From Mesorhizobium neociceri (GTDB lineage: Bacteria > Pseudomonadota > Alphaproteobacteria > Rhizobiales > Rhizobiaceae), in NCBI RefSeq assembly GCF_013520985.1, contig NZ_JACDTY010000029.1, positions 1 to 63,303 on the forward strand: a stretch of 63,303 nucleotides of DNA. Reading direction: 5' to 3'. How positions within the stretch are numbered: the first letter of the stretch is position 1; each line of letters begins with the position of its first letter. The position numbers and the translations under genes are program-made. The notes below the pieces were generated by a model, which saw only the letters and a program-made list of their open reading frames with translations, had not been told where the DNA came from and searched no databases. Shown here piece by piece: positions 54,677-63,044 of this stretch.

Positions 54677-55612
54677 ATGGCCAAGACCTTGGATATCGAG
54701 CCTCTTATCTCGGTGATCACGCCCACACACAACCGGCGCAGCAAGGTCGTGCGCGCCGTCGAAAGCGTTCTGGCGCAGAATTTTACCCGATTCGAACACA
54801 TTGTCGTCGATGACGGCTCGACCGACGGCACGGCCGCGGCACTTGCCGAAATCCGTGACCCGCGGCTGATCTATGTCGGTTCGAAATGGCGCGGCGCCAA
54901 TGCCGCCCGCAATGCCGGTATCGAGCGGGCGCGGGCGCCGGTGGTGGCGTTTCTCGATTCAGACGATGTTTATTTGCCCGACCGGCTGGAGCGGACGCTG
55001 CAGCGGTTCGACAACAATACCTCGCTCGAGGTGCTGATCAGCTCGTTTGTGTCGCTGAAGGGCAATCGCCGCACCAACTGCGTCAATCGCGAGGCGTTTC
55101 TGAGCCGCGACACACTGGAGCGGGCCCTCGTCGCGCAAACGATCTTCATTGCAGGCTCGGCAATCACTGCCCGGCGCGAGTCGCTGCTGGCCATCGGCGG
55201 TTACGACAGCGACGTCACGCGCATGCAGGATCGCGAATTGCTGCTGCGCTTTGCCCGTCGCAGCGGCGCGCAACTGTCCGAAGTGATCGACTGGAAAAAG
55301 TACAATTCGGAGAATTCGATCTCCGGGCAGCGCGACGGCTATGTCGAAGCCTATGCCAGTTTGATTGACAAGCACCCTTACATCGCCGACCGCTATCCCG
55401 ACATTCCGCCCTACATGATCGCCCGGCAGATCATCGCCGACGCGCTCAAGGGCAGGGTTTCGCAGGCCTTCTCCGGCTATATCGCCAACCGGTCGTCGAA
55501 GGCGCTCGGCTATTCGGTGCCGCAACTGTTGCGTGGCTATGTCGGAGGCCGGCGCTGGCGCCGCGATCTCTACGCCGAATTTCGCGACAAATACGGTGCC
55601 CGGCCGGCCTGA
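54677..55612 (+). CDS. Glycosyltransferase family 2 protein
   Basis: A 311-residue GT2 enzyme. The start I-S-V-I-T-P-T-H-N-R near residue 10 and the V-V-D-D-G-S-T-D-G motif near residue 45 bind nucleotide sugar; F-L-D-S-D-D near residue 94 is the metal-binding site. R-M-Q-D-R-E-L-L-L near residue 190 supplies the likely catalytic acidic residue. The rest is helical. The sugar and acceptor are unknown. It begins one base after the stop of the preceding glycosyltransferase gene, so the two are cotranscribed and may act in sequence on a surface glycan. Confidence 0.85.
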   Translation: MAKTLDIEPLISVITPTHNRRSKVVRAVESVLAQNFTRFEHIVVDDGSTDGTAAALAEIRDPRLIYVGSKWRGANAARNAGIERARAPVVAFLDSDDVYLPDRLERTLQRFDNNTSLEVLISSFVSLKGNRRTNCVNREAFLSRDTLERALVAQTIFIAGSAITARRESLLAIGGYDSDVTRMQDRELLLRFARRSGAQLSEVIDWKKYNSENSISGQRDGYVEAYASLIDKHPYIADRYPDIPPYMIARQIIADALKGRVSQAFSGYIANRSSKALGYSVPQLLRGYVGGRRWRRDLYAEFRDKYGARPA

Positions 55613-55615
55613 AAC

Positions 55616-55650
55616 TTCCCGGGAAGCCGCACGGCTGCTTTCCCTCCGGA
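55616..55650. repeat. Diverged palindromic repeat after the glycosyltransferases
   Basis: The palindrome TTCCCGGGAA (55616-55625) is followed by a GGGAAGCCG/CGGCTGCTTTCCC imperfect hairpin and GGAAATGC. It aligns along its length with the right two-thirds of the element at 39117-39186 but lacks the left arm. It starts four bases after the glycosyltransferase stop, between convergent genes. Confidence 0.55.
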
Positions 55651-55664
55651 AATGCCTCAAAACC

Positions 55665-56459
55665 TCATTTGTCGAGTTCCGGTAGATACGGGTCGGAGTA
55701 AAGCCGCCGGTCACGTTCGCCCTGCAGGCAGTCCATGGGCGCTGCGGCATCGATCGGGACCACGGTCGTATCGGCAATGCCGCTCACCTCCAGGATCAGC
55801 TTGCGGCGTATGGCGGTGGCGAATTCGGAGGCCGCGTAGATCGGCAGCACGAAGGAGCCAGGCCCGCCGGTGACGCAGTCGTCATAATACTGGTCGAGAT
55901 GGCTGAAGGTCGGCGACGGACTGATCAGGATCGGCAAGCCGTTGATGACGATACCTTTGGCCACCGCGGCATCGCGTGTCGTGGTAACCGGCGACCCGGT
56001 ATTGTTGGGACCATCGCCGGAAATATCGATGACGCTGCGTGGCGCGTCGAACCCGGTGCCGTCGAAAAGCCCGGCGCCAAAGGCAAGCGCGCCGGAAATC
56101 GAGGTGCCGCGAAAGCTGCGGAACGGCCGCGCGGCTATTCTGTCGGCGAAGGCGTTGGCGCTCTCTTGGCTGTCGATGACCTGCCAGGCGATGACGCCAT
56201 CCTCGCGCACGACGCCTGCCCATTCGAAATAGGCAAGCGCGATGCGGCCGGTCGTGCCCGAGCGCACCGCCTTGATGAAATCGGGATGCCTGAGCGCCTC
56301 TACATAGCCGGCGCGCTGCAGGGCGAACTCCCTCTCGTCCATCGACTGCGAGATGTCGACGGCCAGCACCAGTTCGACATCCACCGCAACGCTGTTGGCC
56401 GGGGCAGCCACGGGCGTGGCGCAGGCAAGGCAGACAAGCAGGCTGAGCGCATCGAGCAT
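55665..56459 (-). CDS. DUF1194 von Willebrand factor A-like exported protein
   Basis: A 264-residue secreted or periplasmic protein. A signal peptide covers about residues 1-18, ending near A-C-A-T-P-V-A-A. The vWFA fold begins with a MIDAS-type V-D-I-S-Q-S-M near residue 35. Other metal-site elements include F-R-G-T-S-I-S-G-A near residue 117 and D-I-S-G-D-G-P-N near residue 145. DUF1194 members are often found in rhizobia with no known ligand. It is convergent with the glycosyltransferase gene; 64 bp upstream, on the same strand, ends the large ABC protein gene. Confidence 0.87.
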   Translation of the reverse strand: MLDALSLLVCLACATPVAAPANSVAVDVELVLAVDISQSMDEREFALQRAGYVEALRHPDFIKAVRSGTTGRIALAYFEWAGVVREDGVIAWQVIDSQESANAFADRIAARPFRSFRGTSISGALAFGAGLFDGTGFDAPRSVIDISGDGPNNTGSPVTTTRDAAVAKGIVINGLPILISPSPTFSHLDQYYDDCVTGGPGSFVLPIYAASEFATAIRRKLILEVSGIADTTVVPIDAAAPMDCLQGERDRRLYSDPYLPELDK

Positions 56460-56523
56460 GGCCGCACCACGGATGTTTCGATCCGCGAATCTTGGCCGCG
56501 ATCGCGGCGAAATAAAGCCCCTT

Positions 56524-58341
56524 CTACTTCTTTCGCCGGGTAGTTGCTTTCGGTGGTGGATCGATGGCGCCGGCCCTGACGCGGGCAGGTTTCAGCGCCA
56601 CCGCTTCCGTATCCTTCACGATGCTCAACGCGCGGGGAAAGAAACCATTGTGCAGTCCGCGGCCGATGTTGAGGATCGCGGTCTCGGGCAGGCGTTTCTC
56701 CAGCATCGACAGCACGCGCCGCAATGACGGGCCGTCGAAGGCATCCATCGCCTCGTCGATGATCACCCATTTCGGCTGCCGCAAGGCAAGCCTGGCGAAG
56801 GCCAGCGAGCGCTGTTCGTCATCGCTGAGTTCACGTTCCCAGCGCGCGGAACGGTCGAGCGAGGATGACAGCCGCTGAAGGCCGACCTCGGCAAGCACCG
56901 CCGAAAAATCGGCGTCATCAGCCGGCGCGGATCCGTTCGGGTGCAGCACCTCGCGCAAGGTTCCGGCCGGGAAATACGGGACGCGCGGCACAAAGATCGG
57001 GACTTCTCCCGCCGGCAGGCCGATCCGCCCGCTGCCCCATGGCCAGAGGCCTGCAATGGCGCGGAAGAACAGTGTCTTGCCGGCGCCCGGCTCGCCGGTG
57101 ATCATGACGCGCTCGCCGGGATGGATTTCGACATGGCTGTCGGAAAGTTTGGTGCAGCCTTCCGGCGAGGCCACTTCGAGCCTCTCGAAGGTCATGCTGC
57201 TATTGGCGTTGTCGCCGAACTCGATGCGCTTTTCCTTGTCATGCAGCACATCGGTTTCGTCGAGCGCGATACGGAAGTCGGCGACGCGCATCAGCGTCGC
57301 GCGCCAGTCGGCGATGCCGCCGATGTTGTTGATGAACCAGCGCAGCGACGAGTGCACCTGGTTGAAAGCGCCGACCGCCATCATCAGGCCGCCAAAGCTG
57401 ATGTCGCCTGAGAAATAGACTGGTGAAGCAACCAGGATCGGCGCCACCACGGTGATCCAGCCATAGGTGTCGGTCACCCAGGACAGGTTGATCTGCGCGG
57501 TATAAATGCGCCGCATCGCGCCCAGCACCGTGCCGAGATCGACTTCGAGCCGTGTCTTGGCATCGGCTTCGCCATGGTAGAGCGCAATGGCATCGACATT
57601 TTCGTTGACGCGCACCATCGAGGAACGCAGCTCGGCTTCACGCGTGTAGCGGTCGCTGTTGAGACGGATCAGCGGGCGCCCAACCAGCCAGCTCAGCCAG
57701 GAGGCGATGCCGGCATAGAGAAACGCGGCCCAGACCATGTAGCCCGGTATGGCCAGCGACCAGCCGTTGATGTGGAAGACGAAGCCTGACGACAATTGCC
57801 ACAGCACGCCGACGAAGGACACGAGCAGGATGAAGGATTGCAGCAGTCCGACGCCGAGATCCGTCGACAGATCGGACAGATGTGCGGCATCCTGCTGCAT
57901 GCGCTGGTCGGGATTGACGCCAATGGCGCCGGCATTGGCAAGCCTGAAGGCCCGCGCCGGCCGCATCCACTGGTCGATCAGGTCGAGCGTCAGCGCTTCG
58001 CGCAGTTTCAGCCGGATCATCTGGTTGAGCCAGGTCTGAGCGATGTTGAGCACCAGCAGCGTGCCGGCGATCATTGCGAAGATCATGAGCTGATGCAGGA
58101 AGGCCGCCATGTCGCGACGCGCCAGCGCATCGTAGAAGGGCTGGTTCCAGCGGTTGAGCAGAACCTGGCCGATCGACGTCGCGACGATGACCGCCATGAT
58201 GCCGACCGACGTCCAGACCAGCCATTTGCGCACTGGCGAACCGCCCAGCGCGCGTTTTATGGTCGCCACCTGTTCGCGCAGACTGCTGGCTTCGACTGTA
58301 ACCGGCTGGGCGGCGGCGTTCGTGTCCGGGTGATCAGCCAT
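56524..58341 (-). CDS. BacA/YddA-type ABC transporter (fused permease-ATPase) with altered ATPase motifs
   Basis: A 605-residue membrane-ATPase fusion. The permease (about residues 25-340) has six helices and the W-x-x-x-F-x-D-A-L-A-R-R-D segment of the SbmA/BacA-related group. The nucleotide domain (about 390-585) keeps Walker A (G-E-P-G-A-G-K-T) and Walker B (W-V-I-I-D-E-A). The signature reads L-S-D-D-E-Q, not L-S-G-G-Q; the Q-loop position reads P-R-V-P-Y in place of P-Q-R-P-Y; and the H-loop reads N-I-G-R-G with no histidine. I recall a similar N-I-G-R motif in other rhizobial relatives, so this may be a subfamily trait. Start ATG at 58341 has AAGGA upstream; TTG at 58362 is less likely. 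Confidence 0.85.
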   Translation of the reverse strand: MADHPDTNAAAQPVTVEASSLREQVATIKRALGGSPVRKWLVWTSVGIMAVIVATSIGQVLLNRWNQPFYDALARRDMAAFLHQLMIFAMIAGTLLVLNIAQTWLNQMIRLKLREALTLDLIDQWMRPARAFRLANAGAIGVNPDQRMQQDAAHLSDLSTDLGVGLLQSFILLVSFVGVLWQLSSGFVFHINGWSLAIPGYMVWAAFLYAGIASWLSWLVGRPLIRLNSDRYTREAELRSSMVRVNENVDAIALYHGEADAKTRLEVDLGTVLGAMRRIYTAQINLSWVTDTYGWITVVAPILVASPVYFSGDISFGGLMMAVGAFNQVHSSLRWFINNIGGIADWRATLMRVADFRIALDETDVLHDKEKRIEFGDNANSSMTFERLEVASPEGCTKLSDSHVEIHPGERVMITGEPGAGKTLFFRAIAGLWPWGSGRIGLPAGEVPIFVPRVPYFPAGTLREVLHPNGSAPADDADFSAVLAEVGLQRLSSSLDRSARWERELSDDEQRSLAFARLALRQPKWVIIDEAMDAFDGPSLRRVLSMLEKRLPETAILNIGRGLHNGFFPRALSIVKDTEAVALKPARVRAGAIDPPPKATTRRKK

Positions 58342-58470
58342 GGCCTGGGTCCTTGCGTTCAACAGCGGTGCTGAAACCGGATGGAGGGATTTGAAGGCAT
58401 CCGCCGCTCAAACGGCCTGCGAACGCACCTGCGACAGATAGGTGGGAAAACCCCACGCAACACCTCATGA

Positions 58471-59253
58471 TCACGAAGGTGTCACCTGACGCGTGGTCGA
58501 TGTCACCCCTTCGGCCCGGCGGCCAAGCCGCGTCGCGCCGTGCGGCGACAGCACAGGCACGAAGACCCGGCGCGAGGCGCGCTGCGCAGCCGGCACGCCC
58601 TGATAGAGCCGCTTCTGCGCCTCGACCACGATGACGCCGGAAAAGATCGGCCAAAACCGCCGGCCGGCGCGTTCCAGCACATTGTGGAACCGCATCATGA
58701 AGCGCCGCGGCGATGGCGGGAAGAACAGCGCGTCGGACCAGGAGGCCGGCGTGAAATTCGCCTCGCGCAGCAATTCGGTGAGCTGGCCGCGCGAGAACGG
58801 CCGGCCATTGCCGAACGGCGTGTGCTCGAACCGGGCCCAGACACCGCGCCGGTTGGGCACGACGATGACGACGCGGCCCGCCGGCGACAGCACCCGCCAG
58901 ATCTCGTTCAGCGTTTCGCGCGGGTTTTCGACATGTTCGAGCGAATGCACCAGCAGCATGCGGTCGATGCAGGAATCGACAAGCGGCAATTCCTCGTCGA
59001 AGACCAGTGCCGTCGACGTCGGCCCGCTCGCCGGCCAGACCACGGCGCCCTGCGTTGCCGGCATGAAGGCAAAGACCCGCTCGGCATCGGTGCCGAACCG
59101 CTCCAGCCACGGCAAGGTATAGCCAAGCCCGACCAGCCGCTCATTGGGCACGGCAGCCCATATCGAGGACAGCGCCATGGTGATCGAGCGTTCGGCCAGG
59201 CGGCCGAGCGTGGTCGAATAGAAGGAACGAAGATCGACAATATCGGAATGCAT
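58471..59253 (-). CDS. Class I SAM-dependent methyltransferase
   Basis: A 260-residue methyltransferase. The acidic loop D-E-E-L-P-L-V-D-S and the V-H-S-L-E-H-V-E-N-P segment near residues 95-105 are the core of a methyltransferase-11-type domain, but the usual E-x-G-x-G-x-G loop is not clear. R-V-L-S-P-A-G-R-V-V-I-V-V-P-N-R near residues 120-136 is typical. Substrate unknown. The ATG at 59253 is chosen; the open frame upstream enters three short direct repeats and lacks a ribosome site. It is divergent from gloB. Confidence 0.82.
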   Translation of the reverse strand: MHSDIVDLRSFYSTTLGRLAERSITMALSSIWAAVPNERLVGLGYTLPWLERFGTDAERVFAFMPATQGAVVWPASGPTSTALVFDEELPLVDSCIDRMLLVHSLEHVENPRETLNEIWRVLSPAGRVVIVVPNRRGVWARFEHTPFGNGRPFSRGQLTELLREANFTPASWSDALFFPPSPRRFMMRFHNVLERAGRRFWPIFSGVIVVEAQKRLYQGVPAAQRASRRVFVPVLSPHGATRLGRRAEGVTSTTRQVTPS

Positions 59254-59282
59254 GCGCGGGACGGTAGCTGCGATGCCGCGCA

Positions 59283-59326
59283 AGTTCAACAAAGGCGCCC
59301 AGTTCAACAAAAGGTAGTTCAACAAA
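59283..59326. repeat. Three AGTTCAACAAA repeats between methyltransferase and gloB
   Basis: The 11-bp word AGTTCAACAAA occurs three times at 59283, 59301 and 59316, within the 131-bp divergent gap between the methyltransferase and gloB starts. The spacing is 18 and 15 bp. It may bind a regulator for one of the genes; no known motif was recognised. Confidence 0.6.
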
Positions 59327-59384
59327 GCTGGATGACATCGAGGGCCAAGCGCCCTATGTCTGCGGCGACAGATGGAGAGAGAAA

Positions 59385-60152
59385 ATGCCGGTCGAAATCG
59401 AACAATTCATGTGCCGCAGCGACAATTTCGGCGTGCTGGTGCATGACCCCAAAAGCGGCGAGACCGCGATCATCGACGCACCCGAAGAAGCGCCGATCCT
59501 GGCCGCGATCGAGCGTACCGGCTGGAAGCCGACGATGATCCTGACCACCCATCACCATGTCGACCATGTCGAGGCCAATCTGGCGCTGAAGGAGCGCTTC
59601 AAGCTGCGCATCGTCGGGCCGGAAGCGGAAAAGGAAAAGATCCCCGGCATCGACGAGACCGTCGGCCAAGGCTCGGTCGTCCATCTCGGCGGCGAGCGGA
59701 TCGACGTCATCGCCACGCCTGGTCACACGGCGGGCCATGTATCCTATCACCTGCCGGCCTCGAAAGTGGCGTTCACCGCCGACACGCTGTTCGCGCTCGG
59801 CTGCGGCCGGCTGTTCGAATGCAAGCCGCCGGTCATGTATGAATCGCTGAAGAAGCTCGCCGCGCTGCCGGCAGACACGGTCATCTATTGCGGCCATGAA
59901 TACACGCTTTCGAATGCCCGCTTTGCGCTGACTGTGGATCCGACCAATTCGGCGCTCAGGGAACGCGCCGCCAAGATCGAGGCTTTGCGCGCCGACAACA
60001 AGGCGACGCTGCCGACCACGATTGGCGAGGAACTGTCGACCAATCCGTTCCTGCGCTGGCACGACCCGGCGATCCGCAAGCATCTCGGCATGGAGAAGGC
60101 CAGCGATGCCGACGTGTTCGCCGAAATCCGCAAGCGCAAGGACAATTTCTGA
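59385..60152 (+). CDS. gloB: Hydroxyacylglutathione hydrolase (glyoxalase II)
   Basis: A 255-residue metallo-beta-lactamase-fold enzyme that hydrolyses S-D-lactoylglutathione to glutathione and lactate, completing methylglyoxal detoxification. The metal motif T-H-H-H-V-D-H is near residues 54-60, G-H-T-A-G-H near 110-115, the second D in F-T-A-D-T-L-F near 131, and C-G-H-E-Y near 168-172. The C-terminal glutathione domain (N-P-F-L-R-W near residue 220) is present. AGAG lies before the ATG. Confidence 0.95.
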   Translation: MPVEIEQFMCRSDNFGVLVHDPKSGETAIIDAPEEAPILAAIERTGWKPTMILTTHHHVDHVEANLALKERFKLRIVGPEAEKEKIPGIDETVGQGSVVHLGGERIDVIATPGHTAGHVSYHLPASKVAFTADTLFALGCGRLFECKPPVMYESLKKLAALPADTVIYCGHEYTLSNARFALTVDPTNSALRERAAKIEALRADNKATLPTTIGEELSTNPFLRWHDPAIRKHLGMEKASDADVFAEIRKRKDNF

Positions 60153-60172
60153 GCATCGTTCTGGGAACAGCC

Positions 60173-60604
60173 ATGACCAGCGCCGCTGAAATCATCGCCA
60201 CGCTTGGCCTCAAGGCGCATCCGGAAGGGGGCTGGTATGCCGAGACCTTTCGCGACGGCGACGGCGGTGCGCGTGGCCATTCGACCGCGATTTATTTTCT
60301 GTTGGAGCAGGACCAGATTTCGGCCTGGCACCGGGTCAGGGACGCGGCCGAGGTCTGGCATTTCCATGCCGGGGCGCCGCTGGCGCTGTCGATGTGCGAG
60401 GAAGGCAGTCCAAAGTTCAACCAGGTGATCGAGCAGGTGCTCGGCATTGAACTTGCGGCGGGCGAGCGGCCGCAGATCGTGGTGCCGGCCGGCTGGTGGC
60501 AATCGGCGCGCAGCCTAGGCGAATGGACATTGGTCGGCTGCACCGTGGCGCCGGGCTTCGACTTCGCCGCCTTCGAGATGGCCGAACCTGGCTGGCAGCC
60601 CTAA
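60173..60604 (+). CDS. Cupin-fold DUF985 protein
   Basis: A 143-residue cupin-5/DUF985 protein. The opening H-P-E-G-G-W-Y-A-E-T-F near residue 17, the S-T-A-I-Y-F-L-L pair and W-H-R-V-R-D-A-A-E-V-W-H-F-H-A-G near residues 52-67 form the metal-binding cupin motif. The G-W-W-Q-S-A-R segment near residue 105 is characteristic. A sugar-phosphate epimerase-like role is sometimes assumed, but none is proven. It lies 20 bases after gloB on the same strand and overlaps the convergent lysoplasmalogenase gene stop by four bases. Confidence 0.88.
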   Translation: MTSAAEIIATLGLKAHPEGGWYAETFRDGDGGARGHSTAIYFLLEQDQISAWHRVRDAAEVWHFHAGAPLALSMCEEGSPKFNQVIEQVLGIELAAGERPQIVVPAGWWQSARSLGEWTLVGCTVAPGFDFAAFEMAEPGWQP

Positions 60605-61275
60605 CCCAGCAAGAAACCGAGCGTAATGGCCAGTTGTGCGGCGTAGTACAGCGCCCAGACCGCGTAGCGGATGCCGGCGCGATAGGGTGCGATGGCCGGC
60701 ACCAGGAATTTCTCTGCGGCAAGCAGCGCGTCCGACGCCATGAACAGGACGGCGCCGCCGATGACCCACGGATTGTCGAGCGTCAACGCCGAAATGCCCA
60801 TCGCTAGGATGGCCGCGATATAGACAGCGATCGGCAGGCGCAGGCCGGGGCCGACACGGCGCCAGAGTGCCGCCAGCATGATGACCACGAAGGCCGCCAT
60901 GGCGAGTGCGATGGCGCCGCGCCATGTTTCAGTACCCAGCACATCCAACCCGCCGCCGCTACGCAGAAAGAGCGGCACATAGAGGATGTGCGCCGCCAGG
61001 AAACTGGCCAATCCACCGAGGAAGGCCGTCTCGCCGTCACGCGACAGGAAGGCGTCGCCGACGGCGCTGAGGGCAAGTGCCGCGACGAGCAGCAGCGGCC
61101 CACCTTGCATGAAGGCCAGCACCGCAAGCATGGCCACCGCCAGCATCTTTGCCGCCGAGCGGGCAAGTGCGGGCCGCATGTCCAGGGTGAAGGCGTAGAT
61201 CACCGCTGCGACCAGCGAAAAAATCAATGTCGCATTGGCATTGGCGTCGATGCCGCCGGCAAACGGCATCGTCAT
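60601..61275 (-). CDS. Lysoplasmalogenase-like (YhhN/TMEM86) membrane protein
   Basis: A 224-residue protein with about eight helices, of the YhhN family related to mammalian TMEM86 lysoplasmalogenase. Typical segments are K-M-L-A-V-A-M-L near residue 43, S-A-V-G-D-A-F-L-S near residue 70 and the second G-A-V-L-F-M-A-S-D-A-L-L-A near residue 182, which hold the conserved acidic pair. The activity in bacteria without plasmalogens is unclear. The longer open frame overlaps the next gene upstream. The start overlaps the EamA gene stop by the ATGA junction. Confidence 0.86.
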   Translation of the reverse strand: MTMPFAGGIDANANATLIFSLVAAVIYAFTLDMRPALARSAAKMLAVAMLAVLAFMQGGPLLLVAALALSAVGDAFLSRDGETAFLGGLASFLAAHILYVPLFLRSGGGLDVLGTETWRGAIALAMAAFVVIMLAALWRRVGPGLRLPIAVYIAAILAMGISALTLDNPWVIGGAVLFMASDALLAAEKFLVPAIAPYRAGIRYAVWALYYAAQLAITLGFLLG

Positions 61276-62159
61276 GCGCTTGCTCCACCAGTTGCCGGCT
61301 TGCGCAGAAACAGCGATTTCGCCGCCAAGGCCGCGCCACCGGTGATCAGCACGCAGGCGGCAAGGATGCGCAGCGATGGCTCGGCGACGCCGGCCGCGAT
61401 CAGCACCAGCGTCGACAGAAGCGGTGCTGCATAGCTTGCCGCGCCGAGCACCTGGATGTTGCCGCGCTTGACGCCGATATCCCAGGCGTAGAAAGCCGCA
61501 CCCACCGGCATCAGCCCGAGACCGAGCACGGCCAGCCACTGGCGGGGGCCATCGGGCAGCACCGTCTGTTCCAGCAACAGATGGCAGACGAGGGACAGCG
61601 CCGCTGTGGCGGCGCAGAACCAGGTGACGATCGAGGTCGGCACCGCCGGGAAGCGCCGCGACAGCAGCGAATAGGACGACCACAGCAGCGCGCAGACGGC
61701 GGCCATCGCATAGCCGAAGGCGTAGCGCGCATCGAAGGCAAGCCCGCCGCCCTTGGTGACGATGAGAACGGTCCCGGCCAGCCCCAGCAGCGCGCCGACG
61801 ACATGGTTCCAGGCCAGCTTCTCACCCGGCATCAGCGCAGAGCCGAGCACGATCAGCAGCGGCCACAGATAGGCGATCAGGCTCGCCTCCACCGCCGGCG
61901 CGTTGCGCAACGCGGTGAAGTAAAAGAAGTGGTAGCCGAACAGGCCGGCAATGCCGATCACCCAGACCTGGCGCGGGATCTTCTGGCTTTTGTCGGTCAC
62001 CGGCATGAACAGCCGGGCGACCAGCCCGACCGCGGTGCCGATGGTGAAGGTGATGGCCGACAAAAGAAAAGGTGGCACGGCGCCCGACGCGTCGGTGAGC
62101 AACGCCAGCAGCGCCCACATGGCAACCGCCGAGAAACCGATCAGTGTTGCGCGCCCCAT
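61272..62159 (-). CDS. EamA/DMT-family exporter, YddG-like
   Basis: A 295-residue ten-helix transporter with two EamA repeats. Segments include W-A-L-L-A-L-L-T near residues 15-22, N-A-P-A-V-E-A-S-L-I-A-Y-L-W-P-L near residues 82-97, and A-A-F-Y-A-W-D-I-G-V-K-R-G in the second half, all close to the aromatic amino-acid exporter YddG. Substrate specificity is inferred only from this similarity. ATG at 62159 follows GGAGACGGG. It overlaps the YhhN-like gene by four bases, so the two are probably cotranscribed. Confidence 0.86.
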   Translation of the reverse strand: MGRATLIGFSAVAMWALLALLTDASGAVPPFLLSAITFTIGTAVGLVARLFMPVTDKSQKIPRQVWVIGIAGLFGYHFFYFTALRNAPAVEASLIAYLWPLLIVLGSALMPGEKLAWNHVVGALLGLAGTVLIVTKGGGLAFDARYAFGYAMAAVCALLWSSYSLLSRRFPAVPTSIVTWFCAATAALSLVCHLLLEQTVLPDGPRQWLAVLGLGLMPVGAAFYAWDIGVKRGNIQVLGAASYAAPLLSTLVLIAAGVAEPSLRILAACVLITGGAALAAKSLFLRKPATGGASA

Positions 62160-62193
62160 GCCCGTCTCCGGCGGCGCGCAATGGCGCCCTTCT

Positions 62194-62234
62194 AGCAATT
62201 CCAGGAAAAGTTTCCGGCCCGTCCGGAATTGCGT
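62194..62234. repeat. Intergenic palindromic repeat, short form
   Basis: A 41-bp element with outer 8-bp stem GCAATTCC (62195-62202) and GGAATTGC (62225-62232), and an inner CCGG-rich loop. Its first 18 bases are identical to those at 39117. It lies between the DUF3108 and EamA genes, both on the minus strand, nine bases after the DUF3108 stop, so it probably ends that transcript. Confidence 0.75.
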
Positions 62235-62243
62235 AAAAACAAA

Positions 62244-63044
62244 TTATTCAACTGCTTCGAAACGCCCCGCGCTGACGGTCAAGGTGCCGATCTGGGTCCC
62301 GACCGTGGCGTGGATCGGCGCATATACGCCGGTTTGGCCGAGCGGTGCAAACGTCACCATCATCTGGCTCTTGTTCTTCAGGTAATTCAGCGCCTTGCGG
62401 CCTTTTCGGTAGCCCGCCACCGGCTCGAAGCTCATCTTGCAGGTGACGGTATCGCCCTTGTAGCCCTTGACCGAGATCGAGCCTTTCGAGGCGTAGGTCA
62501 GTGTCAGGTCGGCGCGCATCTCGCCGTCATAAAACTTCACCTTGCGGCCGCAGACCTTGTCGAGGCTGTCGGCATGGATGACGGTGGCGGCCATCGGATC
62601 GAGCACCGATGTCAGATCGTTGCCACCCAGCGGTATCCAGGTCTTGGGATTGCGCTTTTTCGGCTCGGGAATGACCTGGGTGGCGGTAACCGCGCCATTG
62701 GCAAAGCGGATGTCGACCACGGAGGCCTTCTTGCCGGACTTGTAATCGGCGCGAAACGCCTGCGGCTGCATCTGCTGGCCCAGGATCTTGCCCTTTGACG
62801 AGATGGTACCGCTCGTATCGTCGAACAAAGTGGCGATGCCGGCGCTGGAGACGGTGCCGTCGATGAAATAGCTATCGCCTTGATAATGGCTGGAGAATTT
62901 CGCCTTTGCCACCGAAAGGCCGAGGAACGAAACCGTATATTCGCCCTTGAAGGACTGTGCGGTGGCTGCCGGTGCGGCGGCAAGCGCTGAGGTCGGCAAG
63001 GCAGCGACGAGCATGGCGACAACGGCATGTGACGAGCGAAGCAT
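62244..63044 (-). CDS. DUF3108 family exported protein
   Basis: A 266-residue periplasmic protein. A signal peptide (about residues 1-22, ending S-A-L-A-A) is followed by a beta-rich domain with Y-T-V-S-F-L-G-L-S-V-A near residue 36, D-V-I-R-F-A-N-G-type repeats (here V-D-I-R-F-A-N-G) and the G-G-N-D-L-T-S-V-L-D motif near residue 145. One disulfide pair may exist between two cysteines near residues 165 and 205. DUF3108 proteins are related to outer-membrane or lipid-handling folds, without proven function. A start at 63044 is used; AAGGA lies 13 bases away. Confidence 0.86.
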   Translation of the reverse strand: MLRSSHAVVAMLVAALPTSALAAAPAATAQSFKGEYTVSFLGLSVAKAKFSSHYQGDSYFIDGTVSSAGIATLFDDTSGTISSKGKILGQQMQPQAFRADYKSGKKASVVDIRFANGAVTATQVIPEPKKRNPKTWIPLGGNDLTSVLDPMAATVIHADSLDKVCGRKVKFYDGEMRADLTLTYASKGSISVKGYKGDTVTCKMSFEPVAGYRKGRKALNYLKNKSQMMVTFAPLGQTGVYAPIHATVGTQIGTLTVSAGRFEAVE

